A stretch of 50,427 nucleotides of DNA from Rectinema subterraneum (GTDB lineage Bacteria; Spirochaetota; Spirochaetia; Treponematales; Rectinemataceae): positions 1 to 50,427 of the forward strand of contig WESA01000015.1 in the NCBI GenBank assembly GCA_009768935.1, given 5' to 3'. The translations under genes were made by a program, and so were the position numbers. This document shows positions 8,515-18,070 of this stretch, piece after piece. The notes under the pieces are model-generated. The model saw nothing but the letters and a program-made list of their open reading frames with translations. It searched no databases and was not told the DNA's origin. Position 1 is the stretch's first letter. Every line of letters starts with the position of its first letter.

Positions 8515-10524
8515 CTAAAAGTTAGAAAACTGCGCCAGAATCATGTCCGCAAACGCCTGCGCGGTAAATCCGAGATGCTCCGCGACCTTGTCGCCTGGCC
8601 CTGATTCTCCGAATCGCTCGATCGACAGAATGCGCTCGGGCGGTGCTAAGTGCTCCCAACCTTGTGCCACACCCGCTTCCGCGACAAACACGAGCGAGCC
8701 TGGCGCGAGCACGGCCTCGCGCACAGGGGCGGGCGCGGCATAGAAAGCTTGTCTGTCCGGAACCGATACTACACGAATTGCGAGCTCGGGGCGCTGCTTT
8801 CGCACAATATCCGTGGCGGCGGTTGCCAGCGAAACCTCTGATCCCGAAGCAACGAGCGTTACTTCAGGCGGGCGCGCAGGGTTCTGCACGACATAGGCGC
8901 CGAGCGCCATGGTATACGGCCAGTCGGGATCCGCTTTTTCGAGTACAGGAAGATTTTGCCGTGTCAGCACGAGCGCGGTTGGGCCGTCGGTTCTTTCCAT
9001 TGCGATGCGCCATGCAACCGCGGTCTCTTCCGCGTCAGCCGGGCGAATCACTTTCAGATTGGGGATTGCGCGCAGAGAAGCGAGGGTTTCGACCGGCTGG
9101 TGGGTCGGCCCGTCTTCGCCGATATAAATGGAATCGTGGGTGAGAATATAGATGACTGGCAGGCGCATAAGCGCGGAGAGGCGCAGACTGGGCCGCAGAT
9201 AGTCAGCAAACACAAGGAAGGTCGCCACGAAGGGCCGCAGGCCGCCATGCACCGCAATGCCATTCGCGATCGCGGCCATCGCGTGTTCGCGCACGCCGAA
9301 GTGGATGTAGCGGCCCGCGGGATTCTCTTTTCCAAACACGAGTGGCGTGCCATCAGGATTCGGGGGAAGCTGTGAGACATTCGGGCTTGTCAGGTCTGCC
9401 GAGCCACCGACGAGGTTCGGCCACGCGGAAGCGACTGCGGCAAGGCATTTGCCCGACGCGTTGCGGGTGGCAACTTTCTCGCCCAGCTTGAAGGCGGGCA
9501 GGTCGAGTTCATGAGCAGGCTTGCCTTCAAGCCAGCGCTCAAGCTCCGCGGCCAGGTCCGGATTTGCGTTTCGCCATGCTTCAAAACGCGCTTGCCAGTT
9601 TTGATATTCGCCTTCGAGCGCCATGCGATGGGCCTTGAAATAGGCATATGCTTCAGGAGCAACCCAGAACGGCTGATCGAGTGGAATGCCGAGCGCTTCT
9701 TTGGCCTTGCGCGCTTCCTCCTCTCCGAGAGGAGAGCCGTGCACGCCGCTTGTTCCCTGCTTGGAGGGGGCACCCTTGCCGATCACGCTGTCGAGAATGA
9801 TGAGGGTGGGGCGGCTTGTATCCGCTTTTGCCTGCGCGGTGAGCGAGGCGAGCTCCTCGAAGTTGTACATCGAGCCTTTCAGCACCTGCCAGCCATATGC
9901 TTCAAAACGCTTGCCCACATCTTCGGTAAAGGCAATATTTGTTGAGCCATCGATACTTATATGGTTCGAATCGTAATAGACAATGAGCTTGCCAAGCCCC
10001 AGGTGCCCCGCGAGGGAACAGGCTTCGCTTGCAACGCCTTCCATGAGGCAGCCATCGCCAGCAACAACATAGGTATAGTGATCGATAATTTCCTGTCCAG
10101 GCTTGTTGAAATGCGCAGCCATCATGCGCTCGGCAATTGCCATGCCGACTGCGGTGGAAATCCCCTGTCCAAGTGGGCCGGTCGTTGTTTCCACTCCGGG
10201 GGTGACGCCATACTCGGGGTGCCCTGGGCATTTTGAACCCACTTGCCGGAAGGCCTTGATGTCGTCGAGCGACAGATCGTAACCCGCCATGTGCAACAGC
10301 GAGTACAGGAACATCGAGCCGTGCCCTGCCGAGAGCACGAAGCGGTCGCGGTTCAGCCACTTCGGGTCGCCGGGGTTGTAGCGCAATTCGACGCCATACA
10401 GGTAGGCGCCGAGCTCCGCGGCACCCATCGGCATGCCGGGGTGGCCGGAATTCGCTTTCTGGATGGCATCGATGGTCAGACTTCTCACGGAGAGGGCTAT
10501 CGATTGCAATGCTGGAATATTCAT
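8515..10524 (-). CDS. tkt: Transketolase
   Basis: Thiamine-diphosphate enzyme of the non-oxidative pentose phosphate pathway, moving two-carbon units between sugar phosphates. The 669-residue product has the expected order: [14 protein letters not shown] near the N-terminus, the ThDP/metal motif [13 protein letters not shown], then [14 protein letters not shown] with the catalytic Glu, and [18 protein letters not shown]. The frame extends 30 codons upstream, but AAGGAG lies 7 nt before the ATG at 10524 and the family homology begins there. It stands alone on the minus strand between the kinase and uvrC. Confidence 0.96.
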   Translation of the reverse strand: MNIPALQSIALSVRSLTIDAIQKANSGHPGMPMGAAELGAYLYGVELRYNPGDPKWLNRDRFVLSAGHGSMFLYSLLHMAGYDLSLDDIKAFRQVGSKCPGHPEYGVTPGVETTTGPLGQGISTAVGMAIAERMMAAHFNKPGQEIIDHYTYVVAGDGCLMEGVASEACSLAGHLGLGKLIVYYDSNHISIDGSTNIAFTEDVGKRFEAYGWQVLKGSMYNFEELASLTAQAKADTSRPTLIILDSVIGKGAPSKQGTSGVHGSPLGEEEARKAKEALGIPLDQPFWVAPEAYAYFKAHRMALEGEYQNWQARFEAWRNANPDLAAELERWLEGKPAHELDLPAFKLGEKVATRNASGKCLAAVASAWPNLVGGSADLTSPNVSQLPPNPDGTPLVFGKENPAGRYIHFGVREHAMAAIANGIAVHGGLRPFVATFLVFADYLRPSLRLSALMRLPVIYILTHDSIYIGEDGPTHQPVETLASLRAIPNLKVIRPADAEETAVAWRIAMERTDGPTALVLTRQNLPVLEKADPDWPYTMALGAYVVQNPARPPEVTLVASGSEVSLATAATDIVRKQRPELAIRVVSVPDRQAFYAAPAPVREAVLAPGSLVFVAEAGVAQGWEHLAPPERILSIERFGESGPGDKVAEHLGFTAQAFADMILAQFSNF

Positions 10525-10660
10525 ACAGGCGCTCCTTGAATATAGTTTCAATATATATGCAGACTGCTCTAATAATATGCGAAATGCGCACCTGTGGCAA
10601 TGTTGGAGGCGCAATTATGGCGGCAGCACGCCTGCGGCAATGTCAGCGGCACACGCGCAA

Positions 10661-12634
10661 CTAATCCTCGGTTTCGGGCTCCTCTTCAGTATCCACTGCC
10701 CGGCGAGCCACATCGACAGTTTTTCTCGCGGCGTCGATCACTTTGCGAGCGGTCTCTTCATTCACATGGGCAATACTCGTGATATACCCAGGCTCCGCCT
10801 GCGCGACTGCTTCAAGCGAGCCCACTTCCCGGAGAATGGATTTGGCGCGCACATCGCCAATGCCTGGCACTTCCTGCAGAACCCGGAATGTAGCATCCGA
10901 AATGCGGAGCTTTCGCGAAAGCCCAGTCGCGAACCGGTGCGTTTCATCCCGCACCGCAACCAGCACGCGCAAAGCGGGAGAGTCTTTGGCCAGTACAACC
11001 GGCTTGCTTCTGCCAGGGAGCCAGACTTCCTCGTTGCGCTTCGCGAGGCCGGCCAAATCGATATCAAGCCCGAGGTCGTCGAGAATTTCTTTTGCAGCTG
11101 ATACTTGCCCTGTACCTCCATCGACAAGCACAAGGTCGGGCAATTCAGCTTCTTCATTGATGAGTCGTGTGTAGCGCCTGGCGACTGCCTCGCGCATGGC
11201 GGCAAAATCGTCGATCTGCCCCTCGACCGAGCGAATCTTGAAGTAGCGATAGTTCTTTTTGTCGGGAATGCCATTGCGGAAGCTCACTAGCGAGGCGACC
11301 GTGTGCTTGCCCCCAAGCTGGGCGATATCGAATCCCTCAATGCGCAGAGGCATCGAGCCAAGGCCGAGCGCTTCCTTGAGTTCTGCGAGAGCTGCGAAAT
11401 CCCCATGCATGCGTCGGCGCTTCGCGAGTTCCTCTTTTGCGTTCTGCACCGCGAGATTCATCACCGCCCAGTGCCGCTCGCTGTCGGGAACCCGCACATC
11501 GATGTGCGAGTCGAAGCGCTCCGAAAGATAGCGGGCGATTGCATCGGTACTGTCGGCGCGGCGTACGAAAATCGTTGCAGGAGGCGTTCGCCCTTCTTCG
11601 TAATACCGCGCGAGAAAGGCGTCGAGCGTTTCGAGTTCATCCGACACAAGATGCTCGATAAAACTGTCCCTGTTTCTGAGCTTTCCTTCGCGCATCTGGA
11701 ACACGACATAGCTCACCTGCTCGCCTTCGGCTTCCCATGCGACATAGTCGCGGGCGCCTAGGTTGTTGAAATCGACAGCATTCGAATGCCCGATAAACGA
11801 CTGAATTGCCTTGATCGCTTCGCGAAGGCGCGCAGCTTCCTCGAAACGCAGCTCGCCGGCGGCGCGGCGCATCCCGCGCTCAAGGTCCTTCACGAGCGAC
11901 TCTGTATCCCCTGAAAGAAGCTTGCGAACCTCGTCCACGCGCTCGAGATAGTCTTCCCTGCTGATCTTGCCTGCGCAGGGCCCAGGGCAACGGCCGATAT
12001 GGTAGTACATGCAAGGGGTTGCCCGCTTTTTCATTTTTACGCAACGGCGGAGCGGAAACATTCGTTTGATGAGGTCGAGGTAGGTGTCGATTGTTTCGGC
12101 GCTCGGAAAGGGGCCGAAGTATTCGCTTCCGTCGTTGATGATGCGCCGGGTACGGAAAACGCGCGGGAATTCTTCGCTGGTGATGCGGATCGAAGGGTAG
12201 GTTTTGCCGTCTTTGAGGTTGATGTTGTAGCGCGGGCTGTGCTCTTTGATGAAATTGTTCTCGATGAGCAGCGCTTCGTACTCGTGCGCGGCGAGCACCC
12301 ACTCGATCTGGTGGATTCGCGATACAAGGTGGCGGGTTTTTATGTCCTTCTTGCCGCTGAAATAGGAGGTAAGCCGATTGCGCAGGTTTTTTGCCTTGCC
12401 GACATAGATAATATCACCTGCCTCGTCGCGCATGAGGTACACGCCCGGGTTCTGGGGAGCCTGCTTTACGAGAGTTTTGAGGCGGGCTCGGCGCTCTGTG
12501 TCGGTTTCGGGATGGGGGATCTCGGGGGCATTCGGGTCGCGGCCGACTGGCGCTGCCGGATTCACGGGTCTGGTGATGACTTCCTTTGATTCACCCACGG
12601 CGGATACCGCCGGCACACCCTCGCGCGTTTTCAT
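10661..12634 (-). CDS. uvrC: Excinuclease ABC subunit C
   Basis: UvrC makes both incisions around lesions handed over by UvrAB. Order of domains: GIY-YIG nuclease (NPGVYLMRD...IIYVGKAKNLRNRL), Cys-rich region (CMYYHIGRCPGPC), UVR motif (RRAAGELRFEEAARLREAI), the RNase H-like C-terminal nuclease (VLVDGGTGQVSAA), and helix-hairpin-helix repeats (VPGIGDVRAKSIL). About 657 residues, longer than the usual 600-620 because of a Pro/Glu-rich N-terminal extension of some 50 residues and an acidic C-terminus. Two ATGs (12640 and 12634) are possible. TATACT directly abuts the first one, so the second, 6 nt downstream, fits a leaderless start. Its ATL partner is encoded at 2479-2805. Confidence 0.93.
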   Translation of the reverse strand: MKTREGVPAVSAVGESKEVITRPVNPAAPVGRDPNAPEIPHPETDTERRARLKTLVKQAPQNPGVYLMRDEAGDIIYVGKAKNLRNRLTSYFSGKKDIKTRHLVSRIHQIEWVLAAHEYEALLIENNFIKEHSPRYNINLKDGKTYPSIRITSEEFPRVFRTRRIINDGSEYFGPFPSAETIDTYLDLIKRMFPLRRCVKMKKRATPCMYYHIGRCPGPCAGKISREDYLERVDEVRKLLSGDTESLVKDLERGMRRAAGELRFEEAARLREAIKAIQSFIGHSNAVDFNNLGARDYVAWEAEGEQVSYVVFQMREGKLRNRDSFIEHLVSDELETLDAFLARYYEEGRTPPATIFVRRADSTDAIARYLSERFDSHIDVRVPDSERHWAVMNLAVQNAKEELAKRRRMHGDFAALAELKEALGLGSMPLRIEGFDIAQLGGKHTVASLVSFRNGIPDKKNYRYFKIRSVEGQIDDFAAMREAVARRYTRLINEEAELPDLVLVDGGTGQVSAAKEILDDLGLDIDLAGLAKRNEEVWLPGRSKPVVLAKDSPALRVLVAVRDETHRFATGLSRKLRISDATFRVLQEVPGIGDVRAKSILREVGSLEAVAQAEPGYITSIAHVNEETARKVIDAARKTVDVARRAVDTEEEPETED

Positions 12635-12644
12635 GGACATAGTA

Positions 12645-12650
12645 TATAAT
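12645..12650 (+). promoter_or_regulatory. TATAAT -10 hexamer between uvrC and the NUDIX gene
   Basis: A perfect TATAAT on the plus strand lies 17 nt before the NUDIX start at 12668. On the minus strand the overlapping TATACT (12646-12641) would serve uvrC. The two divergent genes thus seem to share a very compact back-to-back promoter of about 34 bp. Confidence 0.45.
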
Positions 12651-12667
12651 AAAAATACGGCACTTCG

Positions 12668-13351
12668 ATGAAAAAGACAAAGGAGCAGAACGAGCTGCAG
12701 CCCGATGACAGTACGCAAGTCAGCTCCGATGCATATATCCGCTCGCTCGAAGACAAAATGAACCATGCGCTCGAACGCCTCGGCGGCATCGGCGCTGCGG
12801 CCTCAGCCTTCCATTTTTGCCCTTCATGCGGCAGCCCGAAACTCTACAGTGTGCGCAGCAGAATGTGGAAGTGCCCGACCTGCGGCTTCGAGTACTTCCA
12901 TAATGTCGCCACGGCCGCGGGCATCATCATCGAATCCAGAGGTGCCATTCTCATGCTCAGGCGGCACAAAGATCCCATGAAAGGGAAATTTGCACTCCCG
13001 GGAGGCTTTGTCGAGCCAGGCGAGCGCGCGGAGGATGCAGCACTCCGCGAATGCTACGAGGAGATCGGTTGGTCGCCCGCTCATATCAATTTTCTGGCTA
13101 CCTTCCCGAATGTGTACCAATATCAAGGCGTTCCGTACGCGACCTGCGATGTGTACTTTTTTTCGCGGGGCAATATCGTGGATTTCGATGATTTCGAGCT
13201 TGACCCCGAGGAAACCGAAAGCCTTCAGTTCGTGAACGTCACGGCGATACCGTGGGCCGATATCGCGTTTGAATCCGCGGTCCGCGCCTTGCGCTACTTC
13301 CTCCTGCATGAAAGCATCGGCATTCCCCCTCAGATGCCCGATTTTGAATAA
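12668..13351 (+). CDS. NUDIX hydrolase with N-terminal zinc ribbon
   Basis: A 227-residue cytoplasmic protein. After a charged N-terminus of about 50 residues comes a four-cysteine zinc ribbon (FCPSCGSPKLY ... WKCPTCGFEYF), then the NUDIX fold. The NUDIX box is complete: GFVEPGERAEDAALRECYEEIGW, split here only by reading as G-x5-E-x7-REcyEE-IG. This arrangement resembles bacterial NADH pyrophosphatase (NudC) and related ADP-ribose or NADH-like nucleoside diphosphate hydrolases, but the diagnostic residues of NudC are not clear enough to name the substrate. The stop at 13349-13351 is followed within 5 bp by a palindrome also facing the convergent oxidoreductase gene. Confidence 0.88.
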   Translation: MKKTKEQNELQPDDSTQVSSDAYIRSLEDKMNHALERLGGIGAAASAFHFCPSCGSPKLYSVRSRMWKCPTCGFEYFHNVATAAGIIIESRGAILMLRRHKDPMKGKFALPGGFVEPGERAEDAALRECYEEIGWSPAHINFLATFPNVYQYQGVPYATCDVYFFSRGNIVDFDDFELDPEETESLQFVNVTAIPWADIAFESAVRALRYFLLHESIGIPPQMPDFE

Positions 13352-13355
13352 AAAC

Positions 13356-13368
13356 GGGGTCAGACCCC
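13356..13368. repeat. GGGGTCAGACCCC palindrome, copy 1
   Basis: Perfect 13-bp palindrome with A-rich left and T-rich right flanks. It sits in the 23-bp gap between the convergent NUDIX and oxidoreductase genes, where it could act as a bidirectional terminator. Confidence 0.85.
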
Positions 13369-13374
13369 CATTCT

Positions 13375-14364
13375 TTAAATTATCTTCTCCCAGTTCCCTG
13401 ATTTCTCTGATCTGAACAGTGTGTCGAGTGCGCGCATGTTCGCGATGGCGTCCTCGGGCGGCGTCGGAACAGGCTTGCCTTCGATGATGCTCTTCGAGAA
13501 TGCATCGAACATGAGGCGGTACTGGCCTGCTGGCCCCAGCCTGACTGTGCGCGGCCCGATTCCGGTCACAATCCGCATTTCCGCCGGCACATCGCCGTAC
13601 ATATTGAACGGAATAAAAATTGAGATAGAGCCCGATGTACCCACAATATCGACCTGCTGAACAGGGAAGGCTTGCGTCGACACCGTGAAGAGCGCCCGCG
13701 CATCGCCAAAATCGAGCATCCCGGAGGACAGTGCGTCAGTCCCGAACTCAGGATCGCGGCTTACAAGCGAAATGGCGCGCACTGGCTCCTTCCCCATGAT
13801 GAACCTGCTCGAGGAGCACGCATAGCAGCCGATATCCATGATCGCGCCGCCGCCCGCCTCGAGAATGTTGCGGATGTTGCGTGGATCCTTATTGTTGAAC
13901 GTGAACTGGACATGGACGAACAGGACCTTACCGATTTCGCCAGATTGCACAACCTCTTTTGCATGCGCCCACTGCGGATGGAAACGGTACATGAAGGCTT
14001 CCATTACCTTTACGCCCTTCGATTCGGCGTAGCGGATCGCGTCCGCAGCCTGAGCCGCGTTCATGGCGAACGGCTTTTCGCACAGGACATGCTTGCCGGC
14101 GTCCGCAGCTTTCTTCACCCATTCCGCATGCAAATGGTTCGGAAGCGGAAGGAACACCGCATCGATCTCGGGATCGGCAAGGAGAGCTTCGTAGGAGCCG
14201 AATGAGCGGCGAATCCCGAGCTCGCAGGCGGCGGTTTCAGCCTTTGCGGTATCGCGCGAAGCAATCGCAACGACCTTTGACAGCTCCGAACCAGCCAGCT
14301 GATGATGTACCCTCAATCTATAATGATTTGAAACCGAAAGAACGCCCCAGCGAACAGTATTCAT
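13375..14364 (-). CDS. Gfo/Idh/MocA-family NAD(P)-dependent oxidoreductase
   Basis: A 329-residue protein with an N-terminal Rossmann domain (RWGVLSVSNHYRLRVHHQL, where the classical GxGxxG glycines are not conserved) and the C-terminal GFO/IDH/MOCA fold. The family signature CEKPFAMNAAQA with the catalytic Lys is present, as is GGGAIMDIGCY, corresponding to the usual GGG-x-hxDxGxH segment but with Cys-Tyr at the end. Likely substrates are sugars or sugar derivatives; the exact one is unknown. GGAGG lies 5 nt before the ATG at 14364, so the 28 upstream codons of open frame are excluded. It lies downstream of a cupin gene and an MFS gene on the same strand, suggesting a small carbohydrate-related cluster. 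Confidence 0.85.
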   Translation of the reverse strand: MNTVRWGVLSVSNHYRLRVHHQLAGSELSKVVAIASRDTAKAETAACELGIRRSFGSYEALLADPEIDAVFLPLPNHLHAEWVKKAADAGKHVLCEKPFAMNAAQAADAIRYAESKGVKVMEAFMYRFHPQWAHAKEVVQSGEIGKVLFVHVQFTFNNKDPRNIRNILEAGGGAIMDIGCYACSSSRFIMGKEPVRAISLVSRDPEFGTDALSSGMLDFGDARALFTVSTQAFPVQQVDIVGTSGSISIFIPFNMYGDVPAEMRIVTGIGPRTVRLGPAGQYRLMFDAFSKSIIEGKPVPTPPEDAIANMRALDTLFRSEKSGNWEKII

Positions 14365-14402
14365 GATTGCCTCCGCGGATATGATACCCCGTTTCAGTGT
14401 GG

Positions 14403-14457
14403 CCCGCCAAGGCGCCTCAGGTCCAATCAGTCGCCACAAACCCGCCAAGGCGCCTCA
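14403..14457. repeat. 17-bp direct repeat around the cupin stop codon
   Basis: CCCGCCAAGGCGCCTCA occurs at 14403-14419 and again at 14441-14457, 38 bp apart. The core AGGCGCCT is self-complementary. The second copy contains the stop codon of the cupin gene on the minus strand. Confidence 0.8.
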
Positions 14458-14799
14458 ATAATGATCCCCTTCCGGCGGCACAAGACAGATGAACTTGAGC
14501 GGCACAGCGCCCGTGTTGACGAATTGATGCAGCTTTCCTCCCTCGATATGTGCAACCGAGCCTGCTTTCACCACATGCCCGACGCCATCGATGAACACAG
14601 TACCCTCGCCTTCGAGTACATAGTTCACATGCCACCACGGATGACGATGTGCAGGCGTATTCCCGCCCACCTCGAGCGCAAACACGCGCATGTAGCCTTG
14701 CCACCCATCGTTCGGGCCAACCAGAATCTGCTTCCGGACACCGGAGATTCCCTCACCCTTCACTTCAACAGATTCGATTTCGCTTTCGTGACGTACCAT
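14455..14799 (-). CDS. Small cupin-domain protein
   Basis: A single-domain cupin of about 114 residues. Motif 1 is GGNTPAHRHPWWHVNYVLEG and motif 2 is GSVAHIEGGKLHQFVNTG, giving three His ligands for a divalent metal. Proteins of this kind are often sugar isomerases, dioxygenases or metabolite sensors, and this one cannot be assigned. The frame is open upstream to 14892 from a TTG, with an ATG at 14820. The ATG at 14799 is preferred because the family begins near MVRHESEIE and a TATTGT (14807-14812, minus strand) ends 7 nt before it. It lies between the MFS gene and the Gfo/Idh/MocA gene, all on the minus strand. Confidence 0.78.
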   Translation of the reverse strand: MVRHESEIESVEVKGEGISGVRKQILVGPNDGWQGYMRVFALEVGGNTPAHRHPWWHVNYVLEGEGTVFIDGVGHVVKAGSVAHIEGGKLHQFVNTGAVPLKFICLVPPEGDHY

Positions 14800-14964
14800 G
14801 GGAGTAACAATACTGAGCATGCGTGCATTCTGCAAGATGTCGCGCGCAAGAAAGCGCCAGCAAGCAATGCTTTCTCGGGTCGAATAGTTCAAAAGAGAGC
14901 GCTATTTTCAATTTGAGAGAAATGACCTATTCTGCTGTCCAATCTTATGCAGTTTTTGCCGAGC

Positions 14965-16152
14965 TCACCGCACCCCTGTCAGCTCTTCCCTGTGCCTCCA
15001 GAACAGCACGAGGCTTGCGATGGCGAACAGCGTATAGCTCGCAAAAAGCCAGCGGTAACCGAGTGCCTCGACTATTGTGCCGCCAAGGGCGCTCCCCAGA
15101 AATGAAGGAAGTCCTATGCCCAAACCCATATAGATCGCCATGCCGGTTGCACGCTCCGCGGGCGGCGTCTTGAGGTTCACAAACGCAATGGCAGCAGGCT
15201 GAAAAAGGCCGTAGCAGAGGGAGTGAAGCAGTTGCCCCGTAATGGCCCCCGCAGGCGTCGGAAAGATCGCATAAATGAGCAGGCGCACCACAATTGCTCC
15301 AGACGCAATCGCCACAGCCAGCATCGGACTTTTGCGCTGGATGAATTTCCAGGAAAGCATAATAAAGGGAATTTCCACCGTGGCCGAGAGTGCCCACATT
15401 GCGCCGACTGCGTGCCAGTGGAGCTCTTCTGTCAGATACATCGAAAAGAATGAACCAACAGAAGCCATCGCGAGCCTGCCAAGGGCAATCACTGCGAGTC
15501 CAAGCATGAATGTCGAATCGAGCCACTTGAATGAGAATGCGATTTTTTCATTTCTGGGCTGAGTATGGCCAACTTCCGGCAGCGCGAACAGGCCGGCAAG
15601 AAAAAGCAGAATTAAAATTCCTTGGGCAAAAGCGATTGTCCCTGCTGAGCTGGCATCAAAGCCGGGAATGCTCTGCACAATGATTGCGACGACCACGAAT
15701 CCAATCGATCCGATACCCCTTAAAAGGCCATAGTTCGGCTGCTTTTTTCCCAATTCAGCAGATTTCTCGATCGCCCTCAGCAAGGAAGTATCGAGGAGAG
15801 GAATAGGCGTTTTCAGCCCGAGCGAAAGAAAGGTGAGGCTGATCAGCGTGACGAGAGGAATGCGGAAAGGCGCCAGCAGCGCAAGGCCGGCGATCGCCAT
15901 AATTCCTGACGCAAAAAGAAATGGCTTGAGCCGCCCAAAGCGATCAGCCTTCTGAGCCAGAAAAATCGGCCCGGTTATTCCCACAAGCTCGAAAAACCCT
16001 AGAAAAATGCCGACCGCAGCAGGCGAATATCCAAGTCGGCGCACCATCAATTGCAGATATGGCGAAGAAATGCCGTAAATTGCGAGCAAAAGGAAATAAT
16101 TGAGTCCGAAGCGGAACGAAAGGTTTTTATTATTTTCAATAGTGTCATTCAT
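14965..16152 (-). CDS. MFS transporter (MFS_1-like, sugar or nucleoside type)
   Basis: A 395-residue protein with about 12 hydrophobic helices. The loop after helix 2 reads AQKADRFGRLKPF, the MFS loop 2-3 motif in the form typical of the LacY/phenylpropionate-permease-like branch. The second half begins near NEKIAFSFKWLDSTFMLG after a polar central loop. It probably imports or exports a small organic compound by proton symport; the substrate is unknown. The neighbouring cupin and oxidoreductase downstream on the same strand suggest a sugar. No Shine-Dalgarno site is evident before the ATG at 16152. Confidence 0.85.
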   Translation of the reverse strand: MNDTIENNKNLSFRFGLNYFLLLAIYGISSPYLQLMVRRLGYSPAAVGIFLGFFELVGITGPIFLAQKADRFGRLKPFLFASGIMAIAGLALLAPFRIPLVTLISLTFLSLGLKTPIPLLDTSLLRAIEKSAELGKKQPNYGLLRGIGSIGFVVVAIIVQSIPGFDASSAGTIAFAQGILILLFLAGLFALPEVGHTQPRNEKIAFSFKWLDSTFMLGLAVIALGRLAMASVGSFFSMYLTEELHWHAVGAMWALSATVEIPFIMLSWKFIQRKSPMLAVAIASGAIVVRLLIYAIFPTPAGAITGQLLHSLCYGLFQPAAIAFVNLKTPPAERATGMAIYMGLGIGLPSFLGSALGGTIVEALGYRWLFASYTLFAIASLVLFWRHREELTGVR

Positions 16153-16209
16153 GACGGCTCAAGAATATGGCGCCGGCCAAATCGCGTCAATCATGAAAAT
16201 TCAAAAAAC

Positions 16210-16222
16210 GGGGTCAGACCCC
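16210..16222. repeat. GGGGTCAGACCCC palindrome, copy 2
   Basis: Core flanked by AAAAAAC and ATTTTTAAA. Located between the start of the MFS gene and the end of the ggt gene, both on the minus strand, about 95 bp downstream of ggt. Confidence 0.85.
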
Positions 16223-16317
16223 ATTTTTAAATTTCTCGCCGCTTCGACGCGTTCTCTTCCGAAGTCAATCAGAGGGAGGCGGCCGGCGCAAGGGCATGCA
16301 AGGGGCGGGCGCGAGCG

Positions 16318-18021
16318 TCAATAACACGCAATGTTGCTGTCCGTTCTGCCTTCGGTACCGCCGACGAGCGTGCCGTTGGGCAGGCGCAGGATGATCTGGC
16401 CGCGCCCGAATGGTGTGCTGTCCGGGCTCACCTCGATTTCGTGGCCACGACGGGTGAGCGCCTCGGCGATTTCGGCGGGGAAGGCGCGTTCCACCATGAA
16501 TTTTTTGCCTAGTATCCACTGCCAGCGCGGCGCGTCCAGCGCCTGCTGGGGATTGAGATGAAAATCAACAAGGTTCGTGACAGTCTGAACATGCCCCTGC
16601 GGCTGCATGTAGCCACCCATGACGCCGAAGGGGCCGAAGGCGCGGCCGTCTTTCAGGATAAAGCCGGGGATGATCGTGTGGTAGGTCTTTTTTCTGGGTG
16701 CGAGGCAGTTGGGATGGGCAGGGTCGAGCGAAAAGTCAGCGCCGCGGTTTTGCAGGCTGATGCCGGTACCCCGCACGACGACGCCGGAGCCGAATCCCAT
16801 GTAGTTGCTCTGGATATAGGAGACCATGTTGCCTTCACTGTCGGCGGTGCAGAGGTAGACGGTGCCGGATTTGGGCGGAGTTTTTGCGGTGTAAAGGCGG
16901 GCCGGGCCGCCGGGTTCGATTTCCCGGGCGCGCAAGGATCCATAACCAGGCTGGATGAGGTCTGCTGCGGCGACTCGCATCGCGGCGGGGTCGGTGACGT
17001 GGGCGAGACCGTCGGCGAAGGCGATTTTCATCGCTTCCCACTGGAGGTGGAAGGTTTCCGGCGATTCGCGCGTGGTAAATTCGAACTCTTTCAGGATATT
17101 GAGCGCCATAAGAGCGACGATGCCTTGGCCGTTCGGCGGGATTTCGCAGATGTCGTAGCCTCGATAGTTCACCGAAATGGGCTCGACCCACCCCGCCTCA
17201 TACTCAGCAAAATCTTCCTTGCAGAAAAAGCCGCCGAATTCGCGGCTGTCCGCGACTATGCGGTCAGCGAGTTCCCCTCTGTAGAAGGCGTCGGCGCTGC
17301 TCTCCGCGATGGCCCTGAGCGTACGGGCATGGTTGGGCAGCCTGACGGTTTCGCCGGCAGCCGGCGCGCGCCCTTCGGGAGCAAACGTGCGATACCATTC
17401 CTCAAAAGCTGGCCCTACGCAGGTTTTCCGGTATTTTTCGAAGGCGCGCTGCCACATGCGCGCAAGGTTGGGCGAAGCAGGGTAGCCGTTTTCGGCATAG
17501 TCGATGGCGGGCGCCATGACTTCGGAGAGGGACAGAGCTCCGAACCGCGCCACAAGCGCCGCCCAGGCTTTGGGAGCTCCTGGCACCATGGTCGATACCC
17601 AGCCGTAGGTGGGCATTTTGCCGCTTTGGGCCGCGCCGGAAGCTTCAGTGCTGCGAGCTTCAGCGCCGCGCGCACCGCCTGTCATTTCGCTCCCACCAGT
17701 CGCGCTTCCGGGCGCCGCAAGCACCTTTTCGATCGAAATATCCCTTGGCGTCCAGCCGCTCGCGTTGAGCCCGTAAAGCCTGCGCTCCTTCTCAATCCAA
17801 ACAAGCGCGAAGGCGTCGCTCCCGATCCCGTTCGCCGTCGGCTCGACAACCGTCAGCGTGGTCGCCGCGGCGACCGCGGCATCAATGGCGTTTCCCCCGC
17901 GCCGCAGCATCTCCAACCCCGCCGCAGATGCCTGCGGCGATGAAGCAGCCACCATGCCATGCTGGGCATAGATTGGATAGCGCGCGCTCGCATAGGGAAG
18001 ATACGTAGGATCGAAGTTCAT
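16318..18021 (-). CDS. Gamma-glutamyltransferase family protein (YwrD-like)
   Basis: A 567-residue N-terminal-nucleophile hydrolase precursor. The protein matures by self-cleavage before a Thr, here probably Thr387 in KSGTVYLCTADSEGNMVS. The family also shows RGGNAIDAAVAAA near residue 42, IGSDAFALVW, and GFGSGVVVRGTGISLQNRG. There is no signal peptide, so the enzyme is probably cytoplasmic, as in YwrD-like members, which may act on gamma-glutamyl compounds without full transpeptidase activity. Residues about 103-137 form an Ala/Gly/Ser/Thr-rich insertion not expected in the family. GGAG lies 7 nt before the ATG at 18021. Confidence 0.88.
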   Translation of the reverse strand: MNFDPTYLPYASARYPIYAQHGMVAASSPQASAAGLEMLRRGGNAIDAAVAAATTLTVVEPTANGIGSDAFALVWIEKERRLYGLNASGWTPRDISIEKVLAAPGSATGGSEMTGGARGAEARSTEASGAAQSGKMPTYGWVSTMVPGAPKAWAALVARFGALSLSEVMAPAIDYAENGYPASPNLARMWQRAFEKYRKTCVGPAFEEWYRTFAPEGRAPAAGETVRLPNHARTLRAIAESSADAFYRGELADRIVADSREFGGFFCKEDFAEYEAGWVEPISVNYRGYDICEIPPNGQGIVALMALNILKEFEFTTRESPETFHLQWEAMKIAFADGLAHVTDPAAMRVAAADLIQPGYGSLRAREIEPGGPARLYTAKTPPKSGTVYLCTADSEGNMVSYIQSNYMGFGSGVVVRGTGISLQNRGADFSLDPAHPNCLAPRKKTYHTIIPGFILKDGRAFGPFGVMGGYMQPQGHVQTVTNLVDFHLNPQQALDAPRWQWILGKKFMVERAFPAEIAEALTRRGHEIEVSPDSTPFGRGQIILRLPNGTLVGGTEGRTDSNIACY

Positions 18022-18045
18022 CAGAAAACTCCTTTTTTAAAAAAT

Positions 18046-18058
18046 GGGGTCTGACCCC
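18046..18058. repeat. GGGGTCTGACCCC palindrome, copy 3
   Basis: Same core with the central base read as T on this strand. It has A-rich and T-rich flanks (TTTTTTAAAAAAT on the left). It lies in the 49 bp between ggt and the ABC-ATPase remnant. Confidence 0.85.
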
Positions 18059-18070
18059 ATTTTTTAACTT

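Noticed and set aside
16558..17943. A 461-codon open frame on the plus strand opposite gamma-glutamyltransferase
   Set aside because: Composition is that of an antisense shadow (high Gly, Arg, Asp), no motif is seen, and the opposite strand holds a well-supported enzyme.
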